Shown: positions 1 through 8,597, counted from the first letter of the stretch. The stretch: 42,763 bases of DNA from Bacteroidota bacterium (GCA_018266455.1 JAFEAJ010000040.1:1-42763), one strand, 5' to 3'. Numbers and translations: made by a program. The notes: generated by a model from the letters alone, not told the origin.

Positions 1-129
1 TGGTTTTGAAGGGCGAACAGCTTTTGGCGCTACAGGTTTAACAGCAACATATACCTGTGCCGAAACTGTAAGTGAAAAAACCATCGCCATTGCTGATAAA
101 ATACCTATACTGTTCAGGGGCCTATTCAT
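1..129 (-). CDS. Secreted protein, N-terminal fragment (cut by window edge)
   Basis: The minus strand from 129 reads an ATG followed by a typical Sec signal peptide: MNRPL, a hydrophobic stretch (SIGILSAMAMVFSLTV) and a signal peptidase I site at VSA-QV. The mature part begins with a Val/Pro/Lys-rich segment (VAVKPVAPKAVRPSKP) and then leaves the window after 43 residues. The function cannot be told from this much. The gene is separated from fusA by a strong terminator, so it should have its own promoter. The start is the only ATG in frame before the signal peptide. Confidence 0.6.
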   Translation of the reverse strand, partial: MNRPLNSIGILSAMAMVFSLTVSAQVYVAVKPVAPKAVRPSKP

Positions 130-215
130 AACTGATTCATTATATTTTTAAAGATTGAGGATATAAAGCTAAAAAGTTTAATGCAAGGCCAAATTAATTG
201 TTAATGCCATCACTC

Positions 216-248
216 AAAAAAAACAGCCTCGCCGGTTTGGCGAGGCTG
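216..248 (-). terminator. Rho-independent terminator of fusA
   Basis: Perfect 10-bp stem CAGCCTCGCC (224-233) with GGCGAGGCTG (239-248) and a 5-nt loop. On the minus strand it is followed by eight U (plus-strand A run 216-223). It lies 26 bp after the fusA stop, so fusA transcription ends here and does not run into further ribosomal genes. Confidence 0.9.
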
Positions 249-273
249 CAAATAACAAATGTTGGCCTAAACA

Positions 274-2415
274 TTAGGCATTCACTTTCCCTCTCACTTT
301 AGCGATCACTTCTTCAGCAATATTATTGGGGGCTGGCGAATAATGAGAGAACTCCATGGTTGAAGTGGCCCGGCCGGAAGAAAGCGAGCGCAACTGCGTA
401 ACATAGCCGAACATTTCGCTCAAGGGAACCTTCGCCCTGATCACTTGTGCATTGTTCCTGCTGTCCATACCTTCAAGAATACCACGGCGACGGTTCAGGT
501 CACCGGTAACATCGCCCATATATTGATCAGGGGTAATCACTTCCACTTTCATTATTGGCTCGAGCAAAACAGGTTTTGCTTTTCTTGCTGCTTCACGAAA
601 GCCCTGTTTTGCACAGAGCTCAAAAGACATAGAGTCCGAGTCCACTGCATGGAAGCCTCCATCGAATACACGGACTTTCATATTTTCGACAGGATAGCTT
701 GCCAATACCCCTGTGGTCATTGCGCTTTCAAAACCTTTCTGGATCGCAGGCACAAATTCACGAGGGATAGATCCACCGAAAATATCATTAACGAACTGGT
801 AATGCCCTTTGTCTTCCTTCAAAAACTCTTGATCGGCGGGCCCGAGCTCGAAAACGATGTCTGCGAATTTACCGCGGCCCCCCGTTTGCTTCTTCAATAT
901 CTCTCTATGTTCAATTGTAGCCTGGAAGGCTTCTTTATATGCAACTTGTGGAGCGCCCTGGTTAATTTCCACTTTGAATTCACGCTTCATCCTGTCCACA
1001 ATAATTTCGAGGTGCAGCTCACCCATACCGCTCAAAATCGTCTGGCCTGTTTCTTCATCTGTTTTCACTTTCAAAGTAGGGTCTTCTTCAACAAGCTTTG
1101 CAATTGCCATTCCCATTTTGTCGACATCGGCCTGGGTTTTTGGCTCAACGGCTATAGAAATAACCGGTTCGGGGAAAGTCATGCTTTCCAGGACTATCGG
1201 TTGGTCTTCGTTGCAAAGCGTATCTCCTGTCTTGATATCTTTAAAACCAACAGCAGCGCCAATATCGCCGGCTTCAATGAAATCGATCGGGTTTTGTTTG
1301 TTTGCGTGCATCTGCATGATGCGCGAAATGCGCTCATTCTTTCCTGTTCGCGTATTGAGCACATAAGAGCCTGCATCCAAATGACCGCTATATGCACGGA
1401 AGAATGCAAGCCTTCCAACAAAAGGATCGGTCATGATCTTAAATGCCAAAGCAGAAAACGGTTCTTTCGCATCGGGCTTGCGCTCGAGCTCTTCGCCTGT
1501 TGAAGGGTCTGTCCCTTTTACTGATTCAATATCCATCGGGCCAGGCAAATAACGCACAATGGCATCGAGCGCAGTCTGCACTCCTTTGTTCTTGAATGAT
1601 GATCCGCACATCATCGGGATAATAGAAATATCAATCGTGGCTTTCCGGATCGCCTCATGAATTTCATCTTCAGTAATGCTGTTAGGGTCTTCAAAAAATT
1701 TCTCTAACAATTTATCATCATATTCTGCCACCGCTTCAATCAAATGCTGCCGCCATTCGGCCACATCATCTTTCATGTCTTCGGGAATAGGCACTTCTTT
1801 ATAGGTCATCCCTTTGGTTTCTTCTTCCCAGATAATTCCTTTCATTTGTATCAAATCGACAACACCTTTAAAACTGTCTTCAGCGCCAATAGGCAACTGC
1901 AAAGGAACAGCTTTGGCACCAAGCATTTCTTTCACCTGTTTGACCACATTCAAAAAGTCAGCTCCTGCACGATCCATTTTATTTACGAAACCAATACGCG
2001 GGACTTTATACCGGTTGGCCTGGCGCCAAACAGTTTCAGACTGCGGCTCAACGCCCGATACAGCGCAGAACAATGCCAGCAAGCCATCCAGCACACGCAA
2101 TGAGCGCTCCACCTCTACTGTAAAATCCACGTGCCCAGGAGTGTCAATGATATTGAATTTATATTGTTTGGTGTTTGCATTTTTCTGTCCCTGGGTTGTC
2201 GGGAAATTCCAAAAACAGGTTGTAGCCGCAGAAGTAATGGTGATACCTCTTTCCTGCTCCTGTGCCATCCAGTCCATTGTTGCAGCACCATCGTGCACCT
2301 CTCCAATTTTATGGTTCACACCGGTGTAATACAGAATGCGTTCTGTTGTAGTGGTTTTTCCGGCATCAATATGAGCCGCAATACCGAAGTTTCGCTGAAA
2401 TCGTAAGTCTGACAT
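274..2415 (-). CDS. fusA: Elongation factor G
   Basis: Translation elongation factor G, the cytoplasmic GTPase that drives tRNA/mRNA translocation and, with RRF, ribosome recycling. The protein has 713 aa, near the normal EF-G length of about 690-710. The G domain shows the P-loop AHIDAGKT (14-21), switch RGITI (56-60), DTPGH (91-95) and NKMD (145-148). Domains II-V follow without a break, ending in the usual [14 protein letters not shown] region. It lies downstream of rpsL-rpsG in the classical order but behind a terminator and a roughly 490-bp gap, and it has its own -7 box (TACCTTTG) about 160 nt upstream. It is not followed by rpsJ or other S10 genes. Many Bacteroidetes carry more than one EF-G; this copy sits at the str locus and looks like the housekeeping one. 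Confidence 0.97.
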   Translation of the reverse strand: MSDLRFQRNFGIAAHIDAGKTTTTERILYYTGVNHKIGEVHDGAATMDWMAQEQERGITITSAATTCFWNFPTTQGQKNANTKQYKFNIIDTPGHVDFTVEVERSLRVLDGLLALFCAVSGVEPQSETVWRQANRYKVPRIGFVNKMDRAGADFLNVVKQVKEMLGAKAVPLQLPIGAEDSFKGVVDLIQMKGIIWEEETKGMTYKEVPIPEDMKDDVAEWRQHLIEAVAEYDDKLLEKFFEDPNSITEDEIHEAIRKATIDISIIPMMCGSSFKNKGVQTALDAIVRYLPGPMDIESVKGTDPSTGEELERKPDAKEPFSALAFKIMTDPFVGRLAFFRAYSGHLDAGSYVLNTRTGKNERISRIMQMHANKQNPIDFIEAGDIGAAVGFKDIKTGDTLCNEDQPIVLESMTFPEPVISIAVEPKTQADVDKMGMAIAKLVEEDPTLKVKTDEETGQTILSGMGELHLEIIVDRMKREFKVEINQGAPQVAYKEAFQATIEHREILKKQTGGRGKFADIVFELGPADQEFLKEDKGHYQFVNDIFGGSIPREFVPAIQKGFESAMTTGVLASYPVENMKVRVFDGGFHAVDSDSMSFELCAKQGFREAARKAKPVLLEPIMKVEVITPDQYMGDVTGDLNRRRGILEGMDSRNNAQVIRAKVPLSEMFGYVTQLRSLSSGRATSTMEFSHYSPAPNNIAEEVIAKVRGKVNA

Positions 2416-2851
2416 TTTTTTATTTTAAAAAGTTATTTTATCGAGCCTGTCTATTTATTAAGCTGGCTATTTTCTGCACACCAACACTACGATTGATGTC
2501 ATCTATGATCAATCTTTGTGCTGCACAAGAATTACAATAACTGCTGCATGGGCGATAGTTTTGAAAATTTGGTTTGCAAAGGTATATAAATTATTGATGT
2601 AAAAAGATATATGTTGGTAAAATAGTGGGGGGCATCAGCCCATAGGAGGCTGTATTTTAAATTTTGCAATAACCAATAAGGTTTTCCCCTTTGTTAACCA
2701 AGGGCTGGCGACCGGGCTGAACATTCGTGTGGCCTGATCTTCCTATTTGAAGAGTTCTTTTAAGCTTGAGGCCTCTGATAGTGGATTTCCCCGCTGACCG
2801 AATTCATTATCTTATGATTTTCACAAATCTTAAAAATCACACAGCAGGAGC
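2416..2851. other. Gene-free gap inside the str locus
   Basis: About 440 bp between fusA and the rpsG terminator. It holds the putative fusA -7 box at 2577-2584 and a long fusA leader. Short open frames here show no recognisable protein features. No tRNA or other RNA gene was seen. Confidence 0.5.
2577..2584 (-). promoter_or_regulatory. -7 box of fusA promoter
   Basis: The minus strand reads TACCTTTG, an exact match to the Bacteroidetes -7 consensus TAnnTTTG. It lies about 160 nt upstream of the fusA ATG. No clear TTG -33 element is seen at the usual 19-21 nt spacing. The same octamer serves rpsL. Confidence 0.55.
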
Positions 2852-2882
2852 AAAAAGAAAGCCCCGTAATCACGAGGCTTTC
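2852..2882 (-). terminator. Rho-independent terminator after rpsG
   Basis: Stem GAAAGCC (2857-2863) with GGCTTTC (2876-2882). On the minus strand the hairpin is followed by five U (2852-2856). It begins 24 bp past the rpsG stop, so most rpsL-rpsG transcripts should end before fusA. Confidence 0.75.
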
Positions 2883-2906
2883 AAACAAGTTGTTATTTTT
2901 TATCGA

Positions 2907-3374
2907 TTAAATTTTAAAATGCGCAAAAGCTTTATTGGCTTCAGCCATGCGGTGGGTATCTTCTTTCTTTTTAAAAGCCCCTCCTTCCCCTTTGCTTGCT
3001 GCTACAATCTCGTTCGCTAATTTATCAGCCATGCTTCTTCCATTGCGCTCACGGCTATAGCGGATAAGCCATTTAATGCTCAAAGAAATCTTCCTGTCGG
3101 GGCGAACTTCAGAAGGTATTTGGAAAGTAGCACCACCAATCCTGCGGCTCCTTACTTCAACAGCGGGGGTTATGTTTGTCAATGCACGTTTCCAAACCTC
3201 ATAGCCATCCTCACTGGTCTGCTTGGAAACTTTTTCAAGGGCATGATAAAAAATATTAAACGCTGTATTTTTTTTCCCTTCCCACATCAGGTTGTTCACG
3301 AAACGGGTAACCTGGATATCGTTATACTTTGAATCAGGTGCGAGTGGCAGTTTTTTTGCTTGCGTTTTCCTCAT
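2907..3374 (-). CDS. rpsG: Small ribosomal subunit protein S7
   Basis: Primary 16S rRNA-binding protein of the 30S head, and usually the translational repressor of its own operon. The protein has 155 aa, the normal bacterial length. It starts MRKTQAKK and carries the S7 signatures KFVN-like [14 protein letters not shown], a central [16 protein letters not shown] and a C-terminal [14 protein letters not shown]. It lies 24 bp downstream of rpsL on the same strand, so the two are almost certainly co-transcribed. A terminator follows, separating it from fusA. Confidence 0.97.
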   Translation of the reverse strand: MRKTQAKKLPLAPDSKYNDIQVTRFVNNLMWEGKKNTAFNIFYHALEKVSKQTSEDGYEVWKRALTNITPAVEVRSRRIGGATFQIPSEVRPDRKISLSIKWLIRYSRERNGRSMADKLANEIVAASKGEGGAFKKKEDTHRMAEANKAFAHFKI

Positions 3375-3398
3375 TGCTAAATTAGATTTCTATTTGAA

Positions 3399-3797
3399 TT
3401 ATTTTTTTGCTGCTGGCTTAGCTCCGCCTTTTTCCCTTTTTGTTCCGTATTTCGAGCGGCTCTTTTTACGATCTTTTACACCGGCTGTATCAAGGCTACC
3501 GCGAACGATGTGGTAACGAACGCCCGGTAAATCTTTCACACGACCTCCGCGGATTAGCACTATTGAGTGCTCCTGCAGGTTATGCCCTTCTCCCGGAATA
3601 TAAGCAATCACCTCTACTTTATTAGTTAAACGAACTTTTGCCACTTTGCGCAAAGCTGAATTTGGCTTTTTAGGAGTGGTCGTATACACACGGGTACACA
3701 CTCCGCGACGCTGCGGGCAGGCATCTAAAGCCCTTGATTTGCTTTTTGCTTTAATGATTTCACGTCCTTTTCTAACTAATTGCTGTATGGTAGGCAT
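3399..3797 (-). CDS. rpsL: Small ribosomal subunit protein S12
   Basis: 30S decoding-centre protein, first gene of the str locus. The protein has 132 aa with the canonical [12 protein letters not shown] start, the [18 protein letters not shown] loop and [22 protein letters not shown]. The lysines that are mutated in streptomycin-resistant strains (in PKKPNS and GGRVKDLPG) are both present, so the protein is of the drug-sensitive type. The C-terminus is Lys-rich ([12 protein letters not shown]). A good promoter with both -33 and -7 elements lies just upstream. Confidence 0.97.
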   Translation of the reverse strand: MPTIQQLVRKGREIIKAKSKSRALDACPQRRGVCTRVYTTTPKKPNSALRKVAKVRLTNKVEVIAYIPGEGHNLQEHSIVLIRGGRVKDLPGVRYHIVRGSLDTAGVKDRKKSRSKYGTKREKGGAKPAAKK

Positions 3798-3823
3798 GCT
3801 GACCTATTTTAAATTTTGGACGG

Positions 3824-3854
3824 CAAAGGTAAAGCCCTAAAAACTAATCTCCAA
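3824..3854 (-). promoter_or_regulatory. Bacteroidetes-type promoter of rpsL-rpsG
   Basis: The minus strand reads TTG (3854-3852), a 20-nt spacer and TACCTTTG (3831-3824), matching TTG-N19-21-TAnnTTTG. The -7 box ends 26 nt before the rpsL ATG. It is one of the best complete promoters in the window. Confidence 0.7.
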
Positions 3855-3960
3855 ATAAAAACAGTTTCAAGTGTATAGTTTTTAGCTTACAGCCTAAGCT
3901 CCCAAGGTCTTCGACTTTTGGGTAGTATAGAAGGAGGGCCTGAACACACAAAACTACAAA

Positions 3961-5013
3961 CTACACTTTCACCATCCACTCATGTGTATCTTCAATTTTT
4001 CCTGTCTTAATGTCGGCCAACATTTTTTTAACTGCCGGGGATATTTTCCATTGGCCGGTGTCAAAACTCATAGTAAAGTTTTTATAGCAGAGTTCTTTGA
4101 TGGGTGAGATCGTGGCTGCTGTCCCGGTACCAAATATTTCAGAAAGTTTACCCGATTTATAAGCATCGGTAACCTCATCAATGTTTATTTTTCTTTCTTC
4201 AACCACCAGTCCCATTTCTTTTAAAATGGTCGCCACGCTATCCCTGGTTATACCTTCCAATATTGTTCCTTCCTCTAAAGATGGAGTAACCGCTTTGTTC
4301 CCAAAAATAAAAAACACATTCATGGTCCCTACTTCCTGCAGCCATTTGTGCTCAAACGCATCAGTCCAGAGCACCTGGTCATAACCCTGCTTTCGGGCAA
4401 CTGCTGTTGCGTGCATAGCCCCGCCATAGTTTCCGGCATTCTTTGCAAAGCCAACGCCTCCTGGAGCAGCCCGGGTATACTTTTCTTCCACATAAATCCT
4501 CATCGGGTGGGAGTAATAAGGGCCCGTAGGGGAAAGCAGAATGATAAATTTGTAGGTATCTGAAGGTTTCACCCCAATTACACAATCAGTGGCGAACATT
4601 ACCGGGCGGATATATAAAGAATAGTCCGGCTTTCCAGGAATCCAATCTTTATCAAGGAGGACAAGCTGTTTCATGCCTTCCATAAAAATTTCTTCTGGAA
4701 CAGCCGGCATTTCCATGCGCTCAGCGGAAATATTGAAGCGCCTGAAATTATCGTAAGGGCGGAATATAAAAGGATCGCCTTCCTGGTTTTTATAAGCTTT
4801 AACTCCTTCAAAAATAGCCTGGCCGTAATGAAGTGCTGCCATTGAAGGCTCGAAGGAAAGCGCCTGATAAGGTTTTATCTCCACAGATTTCCATTCACCA
4901 TCTGCATAATCGGCCACCAGCATGTGGTCGGTGAAAAATTTGCCAAAAGGAAGATTATTAAAATCTGTCCCGCTTAATTTACTTTTTGATGTTTTCGTGA
5001 TTTTTATGTTCAT
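3961..5013 (-). CDS. ilvE: Branched-chain amino acid aminotransferase
   Basis: PLP-dependent class IV (fold type IV) transaminase that interconverts Leu/Ile/Val and their 2-oxo acids, using glutamate/2-oxoglutarate. From the chosen ATG (MNIKITKTSKSK) the protein is 350 aa, the usual length of the eukaryote-like BCAT found in Bacteroidetes. The PLP lysine lies in AKNAGNYGGAMHATA. The downstream EVGTMNVFF and GTGTAATISPI segments, the latter near the C-terminus, bind the cofactor phosphate and substrate. The open frame continues upstream to 5088, but that N-terminus (VSLRRKKIL) is unlike the family. MIAAM at 5025 is a possible alternative start. Divergent from the broken small gene at 5100. Confidence 0.93.
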   Translation of the reverse strand: MNIKITKTSKSKLSGTDFNNLPFGKFFTDHMLVADYADGEWKSVEIKPYQALSFEPSMAALHYGQAIFEGVKAYKNQEGDPFIFRPYDNFRRFNISAERMEMPAVPEEIFMEGMKQLVLLDKDWIPGKPDYSLYIRPVMFATDCVIGVKPSDTYKFIILLSPTGPYYSHPMRIYVEEKYTRAAPGGVGFAKNAGNYGGAMHATAVARKQGYDQVLWTDAFEHKWLQEVGTMNVFFIFGNKAVTPSLEEGTILEGITRDSVATILKEMGLVVEERKINIDEVTDAYKSGKLSEIFGTGTAATISPIKELCYKNFTMSFDTGQWKISPAVKKMLADIKTGKIEDTHEWMVKV

Positions 5014-5043
5014 CGCAGCTATCATAAGAATTTTTTTCCGACG

Positions 5044-5064
5044 CAAAGAAACAAAGTTTCTTTG
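5044..5064. repeat. 9-bp perfect inverted repeat in a divergent promoter region
   Basis: CAAAGAAAC (5044-5052), AAA, GTTTCTTTG (5056-5064). It lies between ilvE (minus) and the broken gene at 5100 (plus). Each arm, read outward, gives TTTCTTTG, one base from TAnnTTTG, so it could be two opposed -7 boxes or an operator. Confidence 0.45.
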
Positions 5065-5099
5065 TGAAAGCAAAGAAAAAACTAACAAGTGTTAGCATT

Positions 5100-5264
5100 A
5101 TGAAGAAAATTTGTTTCCTGCTGGTATTAATAGCGCCTTTCCTATGCCAGGCAAGAGGAGATATTCCTCCTGAAAAGGGATTTCTTGCTTGATCAGCAAT
5201 TTGGCTCATTATTGGAGCAGTAATAATAATTAGGTTGTTACCATCTAAACCTAAAGAAAAATAA
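5100..5264 (+). pseudogene. Small signal-peptide/TM protein interrupted by an in-frame TGA
   Basis: From ATG 5100 the frame reads a clear signal peptide (MKKICFLLVLIAPFLCQA) and a short RGDIPPEKGFLA segment, then TGA at 5190-5192. Past the TGA the same frame stays open for 23 codons and encodes a transmembrane helix (SAIWLIIGAVIIIRLL) and a basic tail (PSKPKEK) before TAA at 5262. The combined 54-codon frame has the layout of a small membrane protein with a signal peptide and a C-terminal anchor. A nonsense mutation is the simplest reading. A sequencing error or readthrough cannot be excluded. No family is recognised. Confidence 0.45.
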
Positions 5265-5280
5265 CCTCGAAGCTAAATGT

Positions 5281-5288
5281 TAATTTTG
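5281..5288 (+). promoter_or_regulatory. -7 box upstream of the 5309 gene
   Basis: TAATTTTG, an exact TAnnTTTG match, ends 21 nt before the ATG at 5309. No convincing -33 TTG was found. Confidence 0.5.
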
Positions 5289-5308
5289 CAATTACTTATT
5301 ACTAATTA

Positions 5309-5818
5309 ATGGGCCTTAACGAAATTCAATTGCCATCAATCGCCATTTCTGGTTTATACAAAAATGCTCTCGTTACATTAAACGAAGAGAAAAAACTTGT
5401 TGAAATCAAAACAGATGCTGTTTCAAAATTTCTCGGCGGCAATAAAAAAAACATCCTGATACTTGTTAAAAGCAGCGATGCCGTTTTTGTGGACGACGAC
5501 CAATTATCATTCCTTACCAAGCTCCTGGAAGCCTGTAAATTGAATGTAGGCGATGTGGCAATCCTGAACAATGAAAAGGAAGAGCTGGTTATAAATAAAT
5601 TGAAAGAACAGCTTCGGCCAAAGAGAATTATTCTTTTTGGCAATAGCCCGGGCTCCCTTAAACTGCCCATCGAATTCCCTATGTTCAAACTGCAGCAATA
5701 TGATGGTTCCACTTATTTATACGCACCTTCGCTTAAAGAACTGGATGTTGATACCACCGAAGGAAAGATTTTGAAGAGCAAGCTTTGGGTTTGTTTGAAA
5801 AATCTTTTCGAATTATAA
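5309..5818 (+). CDS. Conserved hypothetical protein
   Basis: A 169-aa soluble protein with no signal peptide or membrane segment. It has alternating alpha/beta character: a hydrophobic strand NILILVKSSD, acidic VDDDQLSFLTKLLEACKL, and then KRIILFGNSPGSLKLPIEFPMF. The layout reads like a small Rossmann-like or nucleotide-binding fold, but no catalytic motif is recognised. It lies 62 bp upstream of rdgB on the same strand and behind a TAnnTTTG box, so the two probably form one unit. That hints at a housekeeping role such as replication or nucleotide metabolism; this is inference only. Confidence 0.75.
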   Translation: MGLNEIQLPSIAISGLYKNALVTLNEEKKLVEIKTDAVSKFLGGNKKNILILVKSSDAVFVDDDQLSFLTKLLEACKLNVGDVAILNNEKEELVINKLKEQLRPKRIILFGNSPGSLKLPIEFPMFKLQQYDGSTYLYAPSLKELDVDTTEGKILKSKLWVCLKNLFEL

Positions 5819-5880
5819 AAATTTATCCAAGAAAAAGCGAGCACAAGAATACAGAATTTATTCGCAACTAAACAAAACAA

Positions 5881-6471
5881 ATGACCAAACTGATTTTTGC
5901 CACAAACAACCAACACAAAGTAGATGAAATCCAATCTGCCATTAGCAACAGCATTGAAGTAGTTAGCCTGAAAGAGGCCGGTATTGATATCGACATTCCC
6001 GAGCCACACGATACGCTCGAGGCAAATGCATCTGAAAAGTCAGGAACTATCCACCAGCTCACTAAAATGAACTGTTTCAGCGAAGATACCGGATTGGAAG
6101 TAGAGGCGCTTAACGGCGAGCCAGGTGTGAAAAGTGCCCGTTATGCTGGTGAAGACAAATCATTCGACAAGAACATCGACAAATTGTTATCAAAACTGGG
6201 CAGCAACCAAAACCGGAAAGCAAGGTTCCGAACAGTTATTTCTTTGATACTGGATCACAAAGAGCACCTGTTTGAAGGAATTTGCGAAGGAAAAATATTA
6301 ATGGCAGAGAAAGGGGAAAAAGGGTTCGGTTACGATCCTGTTTTTATGCCCGAAGGAAGCAATAAAAGTTTTGCCGAAATGAGCATAGATGAAAAAAGCA
6401 AGTTTAGCCACCGGAAAAAAGCAGTAGACAAAATGACCGCATTTTTGAAAACAAGGTTTTACGCAACATAA
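5881..6471 (+). CDS. rdgB: Non-canonical purine NTP pyrophosphatase (RdgB/HAM1)
   Basis: House-cleaning enzyme that hydrolyses dITP/ITP and XTP to monophosphate and PPi, keeping deaminated purines out of DNA and RNA. The protein has 196 aa, the usual length. The family signatures are present in order: IFATNNQHKVDEI (substrate-binding SxNxxK region), SEDTGLEVEALNGEPGVKSARYAG (catalytic Asp and Mg site), GFGYDPVFMPEG, and SHRKKAVDKM at the C-terminus. It follows the 5309 gene by 62 bp. Confidence 0.95.
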   Translation: MTKLIFATNNQHKVDEIQSAISNSIEVVSLKEAGIDIDIPEPHDTLEANASEKSGTIHQLTKMNCFSEDTGLEVEALNGEPGVKSARYAGEDKSFDKNIDKLLSKLGSNQNRKARFRTVISLILDHKEHLFEGICEGKILMAEKGEKGFGYDPVFMPEGSNKSFAEMSIDEKSKFSHRKKAVDKMTAFLKTRFYAT

Positions 6472-6556
6472 CCACTAATACTTTTGAATCAAAAATTCAT
6501 TAGTTATTCGTTGTTATTTTGCATTCAATTATCTCTTTGTATGAAATCAAAAAAGT

Positions 6557-6991
6557 ATGGCCAGAATAAAAATTGAATTACCTGTACATTTTTCATTTCA
6601 AGCACAGATCCCAATTCGTATCACCGACCTGAACTATGGAGGCCATGTCGGGAACGATATCATACTTTCAATTATTCATGAAGCGAGAGCGCAATTTCTA
6701 CAGCACCATGGCTATAAAGAACTTGATTTCGCAGGGCTTGGGCTTATCATGAGCGATGTGGCAATCGAGTTCAAGAAGGAAACCTTTTATGGAGATATTA
6801 TCAAAGCTTCAGTATCAGCCGGAGAATTTTCAAAAGCCGGTTTTGATATATTTTATATGCTGGAGAAAAAAGATATAGATGGAAAAGACATCCTTGTTGC
6901 AAAGGCAAAAACCGGGATGGTTTGTTATGACTATAAAACCAAAAAAATTGCAGCTGTGCCTGAAGAAGGTATATCCAGGCTGAAAAATTAG
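6557..6991 (+). CDS. Acyl-CoA thioesterase, hotdog fold (4HBT/YbgC type)
   Basis: A 144-aa single hotdog-domain protein. The segment IRITDLNYGGHVGNDIILSIIHEARAQFL matches the 4-hydroxybenzoyl-CoA thioesterase layout, in which the loop Asp/Asn-Tyr-Gly-His-Val-Asn holds the active site. Here the loop is DLNYGGHVGND. The second half (FKKETFYGDIIKASV, later AKAKTGMVCYD) is the usual strand pattern. It probably hydrolyses short or medium acyl-CoA or acyl-ACP; the substrate cannot be told. It is 85 bp downstream of rdgB, possibly with its own promoter, and convergent with aroE. Confidence 0.85.
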   Translation: MARIKIELPVHFSFQAQIPIRITDLNYGGHVGNDIILSIIHEARAQFLQHHGYKELDFAGLGLIMSDVAIEFKKETFYGDIIKASVSAGEFSKAGFDIFYMLEKKDIDGKDILVAKAKTGMVCYDYKTKKIAAVPEEGISRLKN

Positions 6992-7027
6992 TCTTTCGCC
7001 CAAAAGGCACATTAGCAATGTAAGCGA

Positions 7028-7765
7028 TCATCCTTCATTCCATATCCTCCAGCTTTCTTCGGCCTGAAGCGCCAGCATTTCTGATCCGTTTTCAATAGCT
7101 GCGCCTTTTTCTTCTCCTTCTTTCAGGAACATTGTTTTTCCAGGATTATAAATCAGGTCAAATAAATAATGCTGCGCAGTAATCGCGCAATAAGGTATTT
7201 CAGGATATGCCTCTACGTTGGGGTACATCCCGACAGGAGATGTATTAATGATCAGGGTATGCGACCGAACGATTTCCTCGTTAAGGTCATAATAGCTGAT
7301 GCAATTTGATGAAACAGGCTTTCGCGAAACCAACATATGTTCAATGCCCAATTTTTTCATCACATATCCGACTGCCTTGGCTGCTCCACCTGTGCCAAGA
7401 ATCAATGCTTTTTGATGATGCGGTTTCAACTTTTTCTTTAACGAAACCTCAAACCCGACAACATCTGTATTAAAGCCACATAATCTGCCATCAACAATTT
7501 TAATGCAGTTGCAGGCACTGATCTGTTCAACAACAGCATTCTTAAAATCCAGAAAAGAAATTACCTGTTCTTTATAAGGAATGGTAACGTTCAATCCCCG
7601 CAATTCCGGTTCAGATGCGATAATAGCAGATATTTTACCAATTTCTTCAATTGGGAAATTCTGATAAACACAATCAGCTATTTTCTCCCGGTTAAATTTT
7701 TCGTTAAAATAGTTTTGTGAAAAAGAATGGCTCAGTGGATATCCTATCAGCCCGAATTTTCTCAC
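7028..7765 (-). CDS. aroE: Shikimate dehydrogenase
   Basis: NADPH-dependent reduction of 3-dehydroshikimate to shikimate in aromatic amino acid synthesis. The protein has 245 aa, the short form common in Bacteroidetes (E. coli 272). Visible motifs are the substrate serines in GYPLSHSFSQ, catalytic Lys in NVTIPYKE, FNTDVVGF (substrate Asp) and the dinucleotide-binding LGTGGAAKAVGY. The start ATG at 7765 overlaps the stop of the upstream comA-like gene by four bases (ATGA), which points to translational coupling. Confidence 0.95.
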   Translation of the reverse strand: MRKFGLIGYPLSHSFSQNYFNEKFNREKIADCVYQNFPIEEIGKISAIIASEPELRGLNVTIPYKEQVISFLDFKNAVVEQISACNCIKIVDGRLCGFNTDVVGFEVSLKKKLKPHHQKALILGTGGAAKAVGYVMKKLGIEHMLVSRKPVSSNCISYYDLNEEIVRSHTLIINTSPVGMYPNVEAYPEIPYCAITAQHYLFDLIYNPGKTMFLKEGEEKGAAIENGSEMLALQAEESWRIWNEG

Positions 7766-8544
7766 CTGGTTTCTTTTTTGTCAAGGAACAAATGAAACGT
7801 ATCGCCACGCAGGCCTACGCGCATGGCTTCAAGTGAAATCACTTCAGTAGGTGCAATATTGCCGAGGTTCACATTGCACCCAATCAGTTCGATAAAATAT
7901 AACTGCTGCGATTTTTGGGGCGCTTCCCACAAAATTTTTTCCTCAGGAATTTTAGTCAGGATTTCCTGCACAAGGCCTTCTCTCACTTCTCCCGTGCCGC
8001 GATAAATCCCGACATTTCCTGCTTCGCGGGCTTCTGCAATCACATAGCTTGCACCTGCGCTCAGTTCAGCGCTCATCAGCTCAATCCATTTATATGGTGG
8101 GATGATATGCGCCGCATCTTTGCTGCCTACTTCGCTGAGCACCGTTCCATATTTCGTCATCTTTTCAATATAACCGCATTTTTCAGCGTGAGGGATAGTA
8201 ATGGAGCCATCGCTCACTTCCATATATTGAATGCCATAATCCCTGCAAACCGCTATGTATTCATCAAATAAATTCCTGACCAGGAATGCCTCAAATAAAG
8301 TGCCGCCAAAATACACGGGGATATTATAAGCGCTATAGGCTGCTATCTTTTCTTTTAAAGACGGCGTAACAAAAGAAGTGCCAAAGCCCAGTTTCACAAT
8401 ATCTACGTGCGGGTGCGCAACGCTCAAAAAATTTCTGACTTCTTGTATGCTCAGTCCTTTATCCATTACCATGGTAATGCCGCTTTTCCTGGGCTTTGCT
8501 TTACGCTCAGGCATCTGCGTTAGTGTAAAATTCATCATCAGCAT
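7762..8544 (-). CDS. Phosphosulfolactate synthase-like protein (ComA family)
   Basis: A TIM-barrel enzyme of the ComA family, which in methanogens adds sulfite to phosphoenolpyruvate to make phosphosulfolactate for coenzyme M. The protein has 260 aa. Visible family segments are RKSGITMVMDKGL, HVDIVKLGFGTSFV, YFGGTLFEAFLV, MEVSDGSI, SEVGSKD, VIAEAREAGNVGIYRGTGEVR and the C-terminal NLGNIAPTEVISLEAMRVGLRGDT. Coenzyme M itself is not expected here; homologues are widespread in Bacteroidetes and the product (sulfolactate or another sulfonate) is open. The start could be the ATG at 8544 or either of two in-frame ATGs within the next few codons. It is coupled to aroE by a 4-bp overlap. Confidence 0.85.
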   Translation of the reverse strand: MLMMNFTLTQMPERKAKPRKSGITMVMDKGLSIQEVRNFLSVAHPHVDIVKLGFGTSFVTPSLKEKIAAYSAYNIPVYFGGTLFEAFLVRNLFDEYIAVCRDYGIQYMEVSDGSITIPHAEKCGYIEKMTKYGTVLSEVGSKDAAHIIPPYKWIELMSAELSAGASYVIAEAREAGNVGIYRGTGEVREGLVQEILTKIPEEKILWEAPQKSQQLYFIELIGCNVNLGNIAPTEVISLEAMRVGLRGDTFHLFLDKKETR

Positions 8545-8597
8545 TTAATTAAACTGCGCGCAAAAATAAGGAACAATGGGAATATAAAGGCTGACCT

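Noticed and set aside
445..1503. Long plus-strand open frame (352 codons) across fusA
   Set aside because: It lies wholly antisense to a complete, conserved EF-G gene, has a low-complexity Cys/His/Phe-rich product and no promoter; a codon-bias shadow.
2416..2906. Riboswitch or small RNA in the rpsG-fusA gap
   Set aside because: No recognised riboswitch core or conserved structure could be read; only a terminator and a -7 box are supported.
5190..5192. TGA read as selenocysteine in the small 5100 gene
   Set aside because: No SECIS-like hairpin follows and the residue would sit at the edge of a TM helix; nonsense mutation or read error is simpler.
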